Shown here: positions 38,800 through 49,726 of the stretch, piece after piece
Layout of the letters: every line of letters starts with the position of its first letter
Numbering within the stretch: the stretch's first letter is position 1
Origin: Desulfobulbaceae bacterium
GTDB lineage: Bacteria > Desulfobacterota > Desulfobulbia > Desulfobulbales > Desulfocapsaceae
Reading direction: 5' to 3'
Length of the DNA stretch: 64,000 bases
Assembly (NCBI GenBank): GCA_024636345.1
Contig: JAGXHG010000017.1
Location: forward strand, 1 to 64,000
Made by a program: the position numbers and the translations under genes
Notes under the pieces: generated by a model
What the model was told of the DNA's origin: nothing
The model's database searches: none
Seen by the model: the letters and a program-made list of their open reading frames with translations, nothing else

Positions 38800-40482
38800 A
38801 TGAGTATTACCATGAATAAACAACGTCCCTCCTTAAGCAGCAAGATTGCCCGACTGCGTGAGCAGTTCATTGAGCAAATGCCCGGGCGCGTGGAAGAGGC
38901 GCTGCACTATCTTACCATTTTGCGCCTCGATCCGAACCAGAGAGCTACGGCGGCGAACCTGCATCGTTTTCTCCACAGCATCAAGGGCACTGGTAACTCC
39001 TTTGGTTTCGAGGAACTCGGTGCCATCGCGGCGAGCGGGGAACATCTGGCGGCTCGTTTACTGGAAATGCCTCTCAATGTTTCAGTACCCTTCTGGGACG
39101 AACTGGCCGAGGTCTTGGCCCGTATTGTCCTGAACACTGAGACCTTACGCCAGCAAGGCGCCTCGTCATCTCAAGAACATGATGTCCCACGCTTCGATTT
39201 GGCTCCCATCGACGACAGTGAGGGCACCGGAGGCAGGCTGATCTATATTTGCGACGACGATCCCTTGCAGGTGGAACAGTTGGCTACGCAACTGCAATGT
39301 TTCGGCTACCATCCGGTTACCTTCACCGATCCCGCCAAACTGCGCACAGCGATGGCGGCGAAGCGGCCGTCGCTCGTCATCATGGACATCTTCTTCCCGA
39401 ACGGCGTCAGCGGCGCGGATGTCCTTGCCGCCATCGAACGCGAAATGGATCATCCGGTACCGGCCATATACATCTCCGCCTGCGATGATTTTGAGGCGCG
39501 GCTGAATGCCATCCAGGCCGGTGGTCAAGCCTATTTCCACAAGCCCGTAAACGCCCTGGATATGGTAACGACCATTGATGAACTGACCGTCCAGAAGAAG
39601 CCCGATCCTTGCCGTATACTGGTGGTGGATGATGAGCCGGTCATTGCCGCTTACCACAGCCTGATCCTCCAGGAGGCGCACATGATTACCTTTCAGGTGC
39701 ACAAGCCGGAGCGGGTGCTCGAAGTTCTCCAGCTATTTCGTCCTGATCTGGTGCTGATGGATATGTACATGCCCGGGTGTAACGGTCGCGACTTGGCCAA
39801 ACTGGTGCGCCAGGTGCCGGACTATTTCGGTCTGCCCATCGTTTTCCTGTCGAGTGAGACAGACAAGCACAAACAGTTTTCCGCTATGCGGGTAGGCGCC
39901 GAAGGTTTTCTCACCAAGCCGATCAAACCGGATGATCTGGTTGCCGCTGTGGCCATTCGTGCCGAACGCATGCGGGCACTGCGCATGCTGATGGCGCGTG
40001 ATAGCCTGACCGGCCTTTTTAACCACTCCACGACCACCCAGATGCTTGAAAACGCCATTGCCAATGCGGGCCGCCAGCAAGCGAGCCTGTGCTTTGCCAT
40101 GATTGATGTTGACCGTTTCAAGGCGGTGAACGACACCCATGGTCACCCGGTTGGTGACCAGGTTTTACTGGCTCTGGCGCGCGTTCTGCAACAGCGGTTA
40201 CGTAACTCCGACATCGTCGGCCGTTATGGGGGCGAGGAATTTGCGGTGATCCTGCAGGGCATTAAGCTGGAGCTTGCTGCCCAAATCATCGATCAGTTGC
40301 GTGAGGATTTTGCCAAGATACGTTTTCAAGCGGGCGAGGTTGAGTTTTCCTGCGCCTTCAGTGGTGGTGTTGCTGCCTTTCCGCAATGCAAGGACATCAA
40401 GTCCCTGCGCGAAGCGGCTGATCGTGCTTTGTACCAAGCCAAAGATGGGGGACGAAATCGTGTGGTCGCCAATAATGAATAG
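38800..40482 (+). CDS. Hpt-REC-REC-GGDEF diguanylate cyclase
   Basis: Hpt LHSIKGTGNSFG; two receivers; RNSD (RxxD I-site) and RYGGEEF. Confidence 0.93.
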   Translation: MSITMNKQRPSLSSKIARLREQFIEQMPGRVEEALHYLTILRLDPNQRATAANLHRFLHSIKGTGNSFGFEELGAIAASGEHLAARLLEMPLNVSVPFWDELAEVLARIVLNTETLRQQGASSSQEHDVPRFDLAPIDDSEGTGGRLIYICDDDPLQVEQLATQLQCFGYHPVTFTDPAKLRTAMAAKRPSLVIMDIFFPNGVSGADVLAAIEREMDHPVPAIYISACDDFEARLNAIQAGGQAYFHKPVNALDMVTTIDELTVQKKPDPCRILVVDDEPVIAAYHSLILQEAHMITFQVHKPERVLEVLQLFRPDLVLMDMYMPGCNGRDLAKLVRQVPDYFGLPIVFLSSETDKHKQFSAMRVGAEGFLTKPIKPDDLVAAVAIRAERMRALRMLMARDSLTGLFNHSTTTQMLENAIANAGRQQASLCFAMIDVDRFKAVNDTHGHPVGDQVLLALARVLQQRLRNSDIVGRYGGEEFAVILQGIKLELAAQIIDQLREDFAKIRFQAGEVEFSCAFSGGVAAFPQCKDIKSLREAADRALYQAKDGGRNRVVANNE

Positions 40483-40503
40483 GCCGATTTTGGAGAACAG
40501 AAG

Positions 40504-41022
40504 ATGAAGCAGCAAGAAATTACACTTGACCAGGTCCTGAGCCAGCGCCGCGAAGCCATTCGTGAAATTGTCAATGTGGATGAACCGATGGCAAAGCTGG
40601 TTATCTTTGAGCTGCAAGGCGATTGGTTTGCCTTCCAGGGTGAAAAAATCAGAGAAATATTGTCCCAGGTCGATGTCTTTTTCGTGCCAGGTTGCCCGAC
40701 ATCACTGGAAGGTGTCATCAATGTTCGCGGTGACATCGAGTCAGTGATCAGTCTGCACGAGTTATTGCAGCTGCCCGAATCTGTGGAGATATCATCCTCT
40801 TCATACCTACTCGGGTCCGGAGTCGGTATGAGCAGCGGCATTCGTGTCGACAAGGTGGTTGATGTGGTTGATGTCCTGCTGAGTAAAATCCATAAGCCGC
40901 CAACTACTCTGCCAGAGCATCTGCGCGCGATTGTCTTCGGTATCTTGCAGTTCAAAGAAAAAACTGTGACAGCGCTCGATTTGGACCGTATCTTTGCAGA
41001 TTACAGTCACGGATTGGGATGA
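40504..41022 (+). CDS. cheW: CheW coupling protein
   Basis: VIFELQGDWFAFQGEKIREIL...LEGVINVRGDIESVISL. Confidence 0.9.
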   Translation: MKQQEITLDQVLSQRREAIREIVNVDEPMAKLVIFELQGDWFAFQGEKIREILSQVDVFFVPGCPTSLEGVINVRGDIESVISLHELLQLPESVEISSSSYLLGSGVGMSSGIRVDKVVDVVDVLLSKIHKPPTTLPEHLRAIVFGILQFKEKTVTALDLDRIFADYSHGLG

Positions 41023-41444
41023 GCCAGGTGTCGGGCAATCTTCGCCATGTGCTGCCTCCAGCGTCCAGCACTACGCTGAAGGTAGTGACTTTTTTTGCCG
41101 GCGGGCAACGCTGTGCCATGGAAGCGCGTCAAGTTCGTGCCTTGCGGCCGCTCACCGATGAAGACAGCGGAACGTATCCGGCGATTGGCTCTTTGCTGGG
41201 CCTGCCGGAACAAAACAAATCATGCTCACAACTCCAGGTCTTGACCATCAGCCTGTCCGGATCCGACGTCGAACTCTCCGTCGCTGCGCCAGTGGAATTA
41301 CGCGAACTTGCATTTGATCTCATCCATCCATTGCCCGATCTGGTCGCCGCGCGAACCCGATTGCGGGGACTTTGTGCTCTGGTGATGGAGACGGATGGGT
41401 TAACCCTGATTTTCGATTTACGAAATCTTTTTACCGATGTTTAA
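41019..41444 (+). CDS. Degenerate CheW-like protein
   Basis: FFAGGQRCAMEARQVRALRPL...GLCALVMETDGLTLIFDLRNLF. Confidence 0.65.
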   Translation: MSQVSGNLRHVLPPASSTTLKVVTFFAGGQRCAMEARQVRALRPLTDEDSGTYPAIGSLLGLPEQNKSCSQLQVLTISLSGSDVELSVAAPVELRELAFDLIHPLPDLVAARTRLRGLCALVMETDGLTLIFDLRNLFTDV

Positions 41445-41530
41445 TGGTTTTTTTTATATCAACAACGGGACCGAAAAGTTCGGATAATGCAATAAACAAG
41501 TCTGAGCAAAAGTGGAGACTCTAAACTTAA

Positions 41531-41618
41531 TTATCGTGAACTGTTTCGGATGGTCAAGTCAGCCATTGATCAGTTTGAAATGAAGTGTCGTATGGACGAA
41601 TCGGTGGAAAATCTCTAG
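41531..41618 (+). pseudogene. Second, diverged 3' end of yjgA/darP
   Basis: Hand alignment to 31521-31608: 73/88 identical, no gaps, ending at the same stop codon; encodes YRELFRMVKSAIDQFEMKCRMDESVENL*. Confidence 0.85.
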
Positions 41619-41769
41619 TTATTTCGATGCTGCTCCCTCATTTCGGAATGAGTTGAAAATTCTTATTAGAAGGAAATTCTGGTATCTGAAGAAGAAAGGA
41701 ATGAGAATGAAAAGTCATCTGCTCGACCGAGCGATAATGAGCCAGGTAAGTTTTTCTTTGGGAGAGGAA

Positions 41770-42900
41770 ATGAGAAAAAATACAGTTTTATTGTTGATAT
41801 TACTGCTGTTTCTTTCGATTAGCCTGTCAGCTCTGCTGGGGGCGTGTAGGCCTCAGCAGAAGGAATCCATCAAGCTAGGTCTTTCAATTAATCTGAGTGG
41901 ACGAGGGGGAGATGCAGGTGAGCATATCAGAAACGGTGCCCTGCTGGCAGTGGATGAAATTAATGCCAAGGGCGGTATCAATGGTCGCCCGCTCATGCTG
42001 CTGGTTCGCGACGACGAGAACACCGACGAAGGCATACGCAAGGCGGATATCTCGCTGCTAGATGAGAAGGTTGTCGCCATTATCGGCCACAGCCTTTCTG
42101 TGAACACCATCAAGGCCTATCCGCTTGTCACTTCCCATGACACGGTATTGATCTCTGCCTATACAGGAACTACGAAGCTCTCGGGCAAGGACGATCTTTT
42201 TTTTCGGACGGCGATTGACAGCAAACTTTATGGGGTAAAAACGGCGGCCCTGCTCAAGGCAAAGGGGGTAACATCGGTTTCCGTCCTCATGGACATGAGT
42301 AACGCCGATTTTGTCGAGGACTACGTAGAACAACTGAAAAAGTATTATCCGGGAATCTTGAACACAGTGCAGTTCGTGTCCCGCGAAAATTCCGATTGGC
42401 TAAAGCTCGCGAGTGAACTGCTCGTCCAGAATCCTGGAGCAGTCCTGCTGCTCACCGAGTCGAGCATGACAGCGGTTGCCGCCCAGAAGCTCCGCAGTCT
42501 CAAGTTTGGCGGCCCTCTCATTGCCACCATTTGGGCCCAGTCTCCTGAGCTGCTCCGCATCGGAGGCCCTACCATGGAGGGACTCTCCATGGTCAGCTTT
42601 GTCAATCCCGAGAACCAGCGGCCTGAATATCTGAACTTTGCCAAGATGTTAAACGAAAAATTCAACAAGACAGCCACGGCCCGTGCGGATCGTGCCTACG
42701 AAATGGTCCATATCCTGGCCGATGCCCTGAAACGATGTAAGGTTATCGACGGTCAGTCGCTCAAAGCCGCCCTGTTGCAAGGAGAATACGAATCGGTTTT
42801 GGGGCCAGTCAAGTTTGACAGCTATGGTGACGTTATTCGACCTGTATATGAGATCGTAGTCAAAGATGGCAAGTTTGCCAATGGTGGCGTTATCAAGTGA
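41770..42900 (+). CDS. LivK-like periplasmic binding lipoprotein
   Basis: Signal with LLGAC lipobox; KLGLSINLSGRGGDAGEHIRNGALLAVDEINAKGGINGRPL; internal start chosen at MRKNTV. Confidence 0.9.
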   Translation: MRKNTVLLLILLLFLSISLSALLGACRPQQKESIKLGLSINLSGRGGDAGEHIRNGALLAVDEINAKGGINGRPLMLLVRDDENTDEGIRKADISLLDEKVVAIIGHSLSVNTIKAYPLVTSHDTVLISAYTGTTKLSGKDDLFFRTAIDSKLYGVKTAALLKAKGVTSVSVLMDMSNADFVEDYVEQLKKYYPGILNTVQFVSRENSDWLKLASELLVQNPGAVLLLTESSMTAVAAQKLRSLKFGGPLIATIWAQSPELLRIGGPTMEGLSMVSFVNPENQRPEYLNFAKMLNEKFNKTATARADRAYEMVHILADALKRCKVIDGQSLKAALLQGEYESVLGPVKFDSYGDVIRPVYEIVVKDGKFANGGVIK

Positions 42901-45900
42901 ATACTCTGCCTACCCTGCGGCAGCGCCTCCGGAACTTGCTGTTTCTGGTCGCCTTTGTTTCTTTTCTTCTCTCGGCAGGGATTGTGGGGTGGCTGCAGTT
43001 CCAGGCGTACCTCGACAACTATGCCAACATAATGCATGCCCAGCTCCGGGTTATCCAGTCACTGATTCCAGCCAAACTCCTTCAGTACAATACCTCGCTG
43101 CGGCAGATGATCAAGACCCTGCCCGATGGGGACGAGCAGATGCTTCTGGCCGCTCTCCGGCAGAGGTTGCACAATTATGATCCCCTTGACATCTACTATG
43201 TGTTGGATGTACAGGGCCAGATCGTGCAGATCTCTGAAGAGTACAACAATTATCTGGGCTTTGATCCTTCTCACATGGAGCATGTGCAGGAGGCCATGAT
43301 GATATCCCGGGTCTTTCAATCGGTCTTTTCAAAACGCTCAGTGGTGGCCCTGCAGTATCCGCTGAAAAATGGGATGCGCCTGATCTATGAGCGAGCTCTT
43401 AAGAATCTCGTTCCTATGTTGGAGCATCTGGAAAAAGGCAATGTCTTTCCGGATCAGTCCTTTTTTATTCTGAGTTCCGAGGGGGTTGCTGTCTATTATT
43501 CCGATTCGTCGCTGGTTTCCAGCCGCTATAACCTGTTTTTTGATCTGAAAAACATGTCTGTGCCGGATAAGCGTGGTCTTCAGTCTTATCTGTATCACAA
43601 CCAAAAGTATTACGCCTTACGAGAAACTCTGAAGGTTCCGGAGGGGTGGACCGTTTACCTTCAGCTTCCGGCTCAGCTCGTTTTCACGGCAATATTGACC
43701 AGTATCTCCATCCAGCTTGCCGGGGTGTTTGTCCTCTTCGTACTCATTACCCTGTTGCTGCAATATGTTCTCAATCGTTTTTTTTCCCGGCCGGTGAAGC
43801 TGATTGTCAACTCCCTTACCGCGTATGAAGCGAACCGCAATGAACCTGTTGTTGCTGACATTCACTCCTTCGGGGTGGTTGAGTTCTCTTTGGTCGCCGA
43901 GGCCATCAATAAGATGAATCAAACGGTTATCGAGGCAAACGCCACTCTGGCAAGCAGCGAAGAGCATATCCGCTTGCTGCTCAACTCCACGGCTGAGGCG
44001 ATATACGGCCTTAATCTCGAAGGCAGATGCATCTTCTGCAATGATGCCTTTCTGCGCATCCTGGGGTTTGCGGACAAGGAACCGATTATTGGCAAACAAC
44101 TTCACGACATGATCCATCACTCAAACAGTGATGGATCTCGGTGTCTTGCCTCCGACTGTTTGGTGCAGCAGAGCTATTTGCAGGGGCGGAACACCCATTC
44201 GGATAGTGAGATGTTCTGGCGGGCGGATGGCAGCAGTTTGTCTGCCGAATGCTGGTCTTTTCCCATGCGCAAGGATGGTAAGGTTATCGGGGCTGTGGTG
44301 ACCTTTCTGGATATCACAGAGCGAAAAAAGGCGGAGGCTGAAAAAAACGCGGCCATTGCCCGCTTCAGCACGCTGGTAGACAGTCTCGATGCCCTGGTGT
44401 ACGTGGCCGACATGGAGACTTATGAGCTGCTCTTTCTCAACCAGTATGGCCGGGATATATTTGGAAACATTGAGGGTAAGGTCTGCTGGCAGGTCCTGCA
44501 ATTGGGTCAGAAAAGACCGTGTCCGTTCTGCACCAACCATAGACTGCTCGACGCTGCCGGCAGGTCGACCGGTACCTACCTTTGGGAATTCCAGAACACG
44601 GTAACCGGCCGCTGGTATGAATGCCGAGATCAGGCCATCCCCTGGTCAGACGGGCGCATGGTCCGCATGGAGATTGCCCTCGATATCACCCCTCGCAAGG
44701 AAACGGAAAATACCCTGGCTGCGGAAAAGGAACGTCTGGCCGTTACCTTGCGTAGCATCGGTGACGGGGTCATCACGACTGACACCGAGGGCAAAATTGT
44801 TCTGGTCAATATTGTGGCCGAAAAGCTCACTGGCTGGAGTCAGAGAGAAGCACAGGGAAGGCCTCTTACCGAGGTCTTTACCATTATCAACGAGAAAACT
44901 CGTCAGCCCTGTGAAAACCCAGTGGATAAGGTGCTTGCCTCCGGCCAGATCATCGGCCTGGTCAACCATACCGTCCTTGTCGCCAGGGATGGGCTGGAAC
45001 GAAGCATCGCGGACAGCGGGGCACCGATTTGCGACCAGGAAGGCCGTACGGTTGGTGTTGTCCTGGTTTTCCGGGATGTCAGCGAGCAGGTTCGCATGGA
45101 GGATGAGCGTCTGAAGATCAAAAAACTGGAGTCAGTCGGAGTCTTGGCGGGTGGTATAGCCCATGATTTTAACAATATCTTGTCCGCCATTTTGGGCAAT
45201 CTCAACCTGGCCCAACTGGATAGTTGTCTGGAGGAGGAAACCCGAAAACTTTTATGCGCCGCAGAGAAAGCCTCTCTCAGGGCCAGGGATCTTACTCAGC
45301 AGTTGCTCACCTTTTCCAAAGGCGGAGAGCCCATGAAGGAAACAGCCTCTATCGGTGAAATAATCAGGGAATCAGCAAATTTCGTACTGCATGGCAGTCC
45401 GGTTGCCTGCCGCTATATCATCCCTGATGACCTTTGGCTTGTTGATATTGACAAGGGTCAGATGAGTCAGGTTGTCCAGAATATCATTCTTAATGCCAGG
45501 CATGCCATGTCGAAAGGTGGAGCCATCGAGGTCTGCTGTGAGAATGTTGAAGGCTCTGCCGATATCAGGGACTTTTTGCCCGATACGGGGAGGGCCGTCA
45601 AGATAACTATCAGCGACACGGGCATCGGCATTCCGGCAGCCATGCTTGATAAGATCTTCGATCCATACTTTACTACCAAACAGGAAGGCAGCGGGTTGGG
45701 ACTTGCCATCACGCACTCCATCATCAGCAAGCACGGCGGGAATATCTCGGCGCAGTCAACGCCGGGGCAGGGAACAACCTTTACTCTTCTGCTTCCAGCC
45801 TCTTTGGAGGAACGAAACGTGGTGCGTGGTGCCGATGCCATGCCAACGATCGAGGGTGGTAATGCCAGAGGCATGATCATGGACGATGAGGAAATAGTCC

Positions 45901-46265
45901 GGACAGTGGTAAGCTCCATGCTTACCCATCTGGGGTATGAGGTGGTGGAAGCAAGGGATGGCAAGGAGGCGCTGTTTTTGTACCGGAGCTATCGTGACGA
46001 GGATAGACCCATCGATTTTGTGATCATGGATCTGACCATCCCCGGTGGTATGGGAGGCAAGGAGGCTGTACAGGAAATCCTGGCCCTTGATCCGGCCGCC
46101 AAGGTAATTGTCTCCAGCGGTTATTCCAATGACCCGGTCATGGCCAATTGTCGCCAATATGGGTTTTCGGCCGCAATAAACAAGCCATTTCAGATGGAGG
46201 ATATTGTGAGAGCGCTACAGGTATTGTCTTCTTCGGAGACCCAGATGGACGAAAAAGGGGTTTAG
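42897..46265 (+). CDS. Multi-PAS hybrid sensor histidine kinase with C-terminal receiver
   Basis: PAS repeats, GIAHDFNNILSAILGNL, GLGLAITHSI, receiver with VIMDLTIPGGMGG; ATGA overlap with the binding protein. Confidence 0.94.
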   Translation: MNTLPTLRQRLRNLLFLVAFVSFLLSAGIVGWLQFQAYLDNYANIMHAQLRVIQSLIPAKLLQYNTSLRQMIKTLPDGDEQMLLAALRQRLHNYDPLDIYYVLDVQGQIVQISEEYNNYLGFDPSHMEHVQEAMMISRVFQSVFSKRSVVALQYPLKNGMRLIYERALKNLVPMLEHLEKGNVFPDQSFFILSSEGVAVYYSDSSLVSSRYNLFFDLKNMSVPDKRGLQSYLYHNQKYYALRETLKVPEGWTVYLQLPAQLVFTAILTSISIQLAGVFVLFVLITLLLQYVLNRFFSRPVKLIVNSLTAYEANRNEPVVADIHSFGVVEFSLVAEAINKMNQTVIEANATLASSEEHIRLLLNSTAEAIYGLNLEGRCIFCNDAFLRILGFADKEPIIGKQLHDMIHHSNSDGSRCLASDCLVQQSYLQGRNTHSDSEMFWRADGSSLSAECWSFPMRKDGKVIGAVVTFLDITERKKAEAEKNAAIARFSTLVDSLDALVYVADMETYELLFLNQYGRDIFGNIEGKVCWQVLQLGQKRPCPFCTNHRLLDAAGRSTGTYLWEFQNTVTGRWYECRDQAIPWSDGRMVRMEIALDITPRKETENTLAAEKERLAVTLRSIGDGVITTDTEGKIVLVNIVAEKLTGWSQREAQGRPLTEVFTIINEKTRQPCENPVDKVLASGQIIGLVNHTVLVARDGLERSIADSGAPICDQEGRTVGVVLVFRDVSEQVRMEDERLKIKKLESVGVLAGGIAHDFNNILSAILGNLNLAQLDSCLEEETRKLLCAAEKASLRARDLTQQLLTFSKGGEPMKETASIGEIIRESANFVLHGSPVACRYIIPDDLWLVDIDKGQMSQVVQNIILNARHAMSKGGAIEVCCENVEGSADIRDFLPDTGRAVKITISDTGIGIPAAMLDKIFDPYFTTKQEGSGLGLAITHSIISKHGGNISAQSTPGQGTTFTLLLPASLEERNVVRGADAMPTIEGGNARGMIMDDEEIVRTVVSSMLTHLGYEVVEARDGKEALFLYRSYRDEDRPIDFVIMDLTIPGGMGGKEAVQEILALDPAAKVIVSSGYSNDPVMANCRQYGFSAAINKPFQMEDIVRALQVLSSSETQMDEKGV

Positions 46266-46298
46266 GATTCATTTCCCCCGATATATGATATCCTCGGC

Positions 46299-47057
46299 CT
46301 ACTCCTCAGAGCAGAAGGCTGCCCTCATGAATTCTCGGTTCAGGCGGGCAATATTACTGATGGAGATCCCTTTTGGGCAGGATTTTTCACAGTATTTTTC
46401 ATTTCCGCAGTTGCCAAATCCCAGTTCATCCATTTTTTTCACCATGGCCAGTGCCCTTTTACTTCGTTCCGGTTGTCCCTGAGGCAGTAGGGCGAGATGG
46501 GATATCTTGGCCCCGACAAAGAGCATGGCAGAGGCATTAGGACAGGCAGCAACGCAGGCTCCGCAACCGATGCATTCAGCTGCATCAAGTGCCTGTTCTG
46601 CCATGAAGGTCGGAATTGGGATGGCATTGGCGTCAGGGGTGCCTCCGGTATTGACGGAGACATAGCCGCCCTCGGCAATGATGGCGTCAAAGGCGCTGCG
46701 ATCAACGATCAGGTCTTTGACCAGTTTAAATGCGCGGGAGCGAAATGGTTCGATGACAAGAGTGTCACCGTCTTTAAAATGACGCATATGAAGCTGGCAG
46801 AGGGTAGTTTTTTTCTCTGGACCATGGGGGGTGCCGTTGATCACTGAACCACACATCCCGCAAATGCCTTCCCGACAATCATGGTCAAAGGCCACTGGCT
46901 CCTCACCATTCAGAATGAGCCGCTCGTTAAGGACATCGAGCATCTCGAGAAAGGACATGGCGGTGGTGATCGGACCAGATTCGTATGTTTTGAACGACCC
47001 TTTGCTCTCCGGTCCGGTCTGCCGCCAGATTTTGAGGGTCAGGTGAATGATTGTCAC
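46299..47057 (-). CDS. sdhB: Succinate dehydrogenase/fumarate reductase iron-sulfur subunit
   Basis: [34 protein letters not shown]. Confidence 0.95.
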   Translation of the reverse strand: MTIIHLTLKIWRQTGPESKGSFKTYESGPITTAMSFLEMLDVLNERLILNGEEPVAFDHDCREGICGMCGSVINGTPHGPEKKTTLCQLHMRHFKDGDTLVIEPFRSRAFKLVKDLIVDRSAFDAIIAEGGYVSVNTGGTPDANAIPIPTFMAEQALDAAECIGCGACVAACPNASAMLFVGAKISHLALLPQGQPERSKRALAMVKKMDELGFGNCGNEKYCEKSCPKGISISNIARLNREFMRAAFCSEE

Positions 47058-48967
47058 TTGTAACTCCTTTGACTGAGCTGGATGTTTTCAAAGACCAGGG
47101 GCTCTTTGTGCAGCTGGGGTGTCTGGCCTTCACCCTGGTATTGCCATGCCGAAACATGTGAGTACGTGTCGTCCATACGCTTGGCCTCATGCTCTGCGGT
47201 CTGGCTTTCTTCACGAAAGTGACAACCGCATGATTCCTGGCGGGACAGGGCATCAAGGATCATAACCTCGGCAAATTCGATGAAATCGGCCACTCGTCCG
47301 GCCCTCTCCAGGGTCTGATTCAGATCCGCACCGCTGCCGGTGACTTTGAGATCGTACCAGAAATTCTCTTTGAGCTCAGGAAGACGGCCAAGTGCGAGCT
47401 TGAGTCCGGCCTCGTTGCGGGCCATGCCGCAGTGATCCCAGAGCAGAAGCCCAAGTTCCCGGTGGAAGTCATCAGGTGTCCGCTTACCGTTGATGGAGAG
47501 GAGTCGCTGAATGCGGCCTTTTGTCGTGTCTATGGCCTCAGTGAAGGCAGGATGACTGGTGGTAATCGGCACCATGGCAGATTCGGAAAAATGAGAGCTG
47601 ATGGTGGCCGGCAGAACGAAATAGCCATCGGCCAGACCCTGCATGAGGGCGCTGGCTCCAAGGCGATTGGCGCCATGATCGGAGAAATTGGCCTCTCCCA
47701 AGACAAAAAGCCCAGGAACCGTGCTCATTAGATGATAATCGACCCAGAGCCCTCCCATGGTGTAGTGAACCGCGGGATAGATGGTCATGGGCTCTTTTAC
47801 CGGATCCTGACCGGTGATTTTTTCATACATATCGAAGAGATTGCCATACTTCTGGCGGATGGCTGCTTCGCCAAGGCGGTTGATGGCATCGGCAAAATCG
47901 AGATAGACCGCAAGCCCTGTGTCGCCGACTCCTTTGCTCTGGTCGCACTTCTCTTTGGCGTTTCTGGAGGCGACGTCCCGAGGAACCAGGTTGCCAAAAC
48001 TGGGATATTTCTGTTCAAGATAATAGTCCCGTTCCGGCTCCGGGATCTCGGCCGGTGGGCGCTTGTCCCCGATGCGGGTCGGCACCCAGACCCGGCCGTC
48101 GTTGCGCAGACTCTCGCTCATCAGGGTCAGTTTCGACTGATACGTGCCGTGCACGGGGATACAGGTCGGGTGGATCTGCACAAAACAGGGGTTGGCAAAA
48201 GCAGCACCACGCTTATAGGCGCGCCAGGTGGCCGTGACATTGGAGGCCATGGCATTGGTGGAAAGGTAATAGGCATTTCCGTAGCCGCCGGTGGCCAGGA
48301 CTACCGCATCGGCAGCATGGGATTCAATGGCCCCGGTAATCAGATTCCGGGTGACGATCCCCCGCGCCTGACCATTGATGACCACCAGATCCATCATCTC
48401 AGAACGGGGATGGAGGGTCACCTTGCCGGCTTTGACCTGACGCATCATGGCACTGTAGGCGCCGAGCAGAAGTTGCTGTCCGGTCTGGCCCCGGGCGTAA
48501 AAAGTTCGTGAAACCTGAGCGCCGCCAAAGGAACGATTGGCCAGCAGACCGCCGTATTCCCGTGCAAAAGGCACTCCCTGGGCTACACACTGATCGATGA
48601 TCTGGTTGCTGATCTGGGCCAGACGGTAAACGTTGGCCTCTCGCGCCCGAAAATCTCCACCTTTAATGGTGTCGTAAAAGAGACGCCAAATACTGTCGCC
48701 GTCATTTTGATAGTTTTTGGCAGCGTTGATCCCACCCTGGGCTGCTATACTGTGGCCGCGTCTGGGGCTGTCCTGAATGCAGAATGTTTTGACGTTGTAA
48801 CCGAGTTCGCCCAGTGTTGCTGAGGCCGAGGCCCCGGCCAGTCCGGCACCGACGACGATGATCTCAAATTTTCGTTTGTTGGCTGGGTTGATCAGATTGG
48901 TCTCGAAACGGAAACGGTCCCATTTTTCAGTCAAGGGCCCTGATGGTATACGGTGATCGAGTTGCAT
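47054..48967 (-). CDS. sdhA: Succinate dehydrogenase/fumarate reductase flavoprotein subunit
   Basis: [44 protein letters not shown]. Confidence 0.96.
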   Translation of the reverse strand: MQLDHRIPSGPLTEKWDRFRFETNLINPANKRKFEIIVVGAGLAGASASATLGELGYNVKTFCIQDSPRRGHSIAAQGGINAAKNYQNDGDSIWRLFYDTIKGGDFRAREANVYRLAQISNQIIDQCVAQGVPFAREYGGLLANRSFGGAQVSRTFYARGQTGQQLLLGAYSAMMRQVKAGKVTLHPRSEMMDLVVINGQARGIVTRNLITGAIESHAADAVVLATGGYGNAYYLSTNAMASNVTATWRAYKRGAAFANPCFVQIHPTCIPVHGTYQSKLTLMSESLRNDGRVWVPTRIGDKRPPAEIPEPERDYYLEQKYPSFGNLVPRDVASRNAKEKCDQSKGVGDTGLAVYLDFADAINRLGEAAIRQKYGNLFDMYEKITGQDPVKEPMTIYPAVHYTMGGLWVDYHLMSTVPGLFVLGEANFSDHGANRLGASALMQGLADGYFVLPATISSHFSESAMVPITTSHPAFTEAIDTTKGRIQRLLSINGKRTPDDFHRELGLLLWDHCGMARNEAGLKLALGRLPELKENFWYDLKVTGSGADLNQTLERAGRVADFIEFAEVMILDALSRQESCGCHFREESQTAEHEAKRMDDTYSHVSAWQYQGEGQTPQLHKEPLVFENIQLSQRSYK

Positions 48968-49021
48968 AATGTCCTTTGGTCGATAAGTGAGCGTCTCAGT
49001 CCGCCTGCAGCGGCGCTTGTT

Positions 49022-49705
49022 TCATTGGAGAAAAGAATCAGTCGTCACAATCAGAAGGGGGATTAAAATGAAAGTCATGCCGATAAGGACAGCCATTGCC
49101 CTCCCCCCGCGCTGTAGAAATATATTATATTTCGGGTGATTGATCCCCAAGGATTGAAAAAGGCTCCAGAATCCATGACTGGCATGCAGGGTCAGTCCAC
49201 TCAGTGACAAGAGATAAAAAGAGGCAATGAGTGGATTGCTCAGGGTGGTTTTGACCAGTTCGGCGGTGGAGACCGTCTTGGTTATAAAATGGAAGTTCAG
49301 GAGATGTACCAGAAGGAATAGCAGGATCAGGATCCCGCTATACGGCATGGTGGAGGCGCTCCAGTTACGCTCTTTCGTCTGGATTGCATACCGAGTCGGT
49401 CGGGCTGAGAGGTTTTCAATAAATAGGGTAATACCTGTTACGATATGGATCAGAAAAAGAAGAAGCAGGAGAATCTCCAGGATATAAATGATAAAACCGA
49501 GGGAATGGAGGTGGCTGGCGTAGGAGTTATATGCCTCTTTTCCCCAGAAAGAGACGGAATTGCCGATGAGATGGGCGAGGAGGAAAAAAGAGAGGCAGAC
49601 TCCGGAGGCTGCCATAATATATTTTTTGCCGATGGAAGATCGGAACACTTTAATAATCCAAGACATTTTTACCTCAGTGTGGAATGACGGTCGTAACTCC
49701 GTCAA
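49022..49705 (-). CDS. sdhC: Succinate dehydrogenase cytochrome b558 subunit
   Basis: SFFLLAHLIGNS, LHASHGFWSLFQSLG; five TM segments; start probably at MSWIIKVF. Confidence 0.9.
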   Translation of the reverse strand: MTELRPSFHTEVKMSWIIKVFRSSIGKKYIMAASGVCLSFFLLAHLIGNSVSFWGKEAYNSYASHLHSLGFIIYILEILLLLLFLIHIVTGITLFIENLSARPTRYAIQTKERNWSASTMPYSGILILLFLLVHLLNFHFITKTVSTAELVKTTLSNPLIASFYLLSLSGLTLHASHGFWSLFQSLGINHPKYNIFLQRGGRAMAVLIGMTFILIPLLIVTTDSFLQ

Positions 49706-49726
49706 CAGAAATTATTCCCCCTTATC

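Noticed and set aside
31844-41444. Transposon or integrase genes at the island borders
   Set aside because: None recognised; the island argument rests only on the yjgA end copies.
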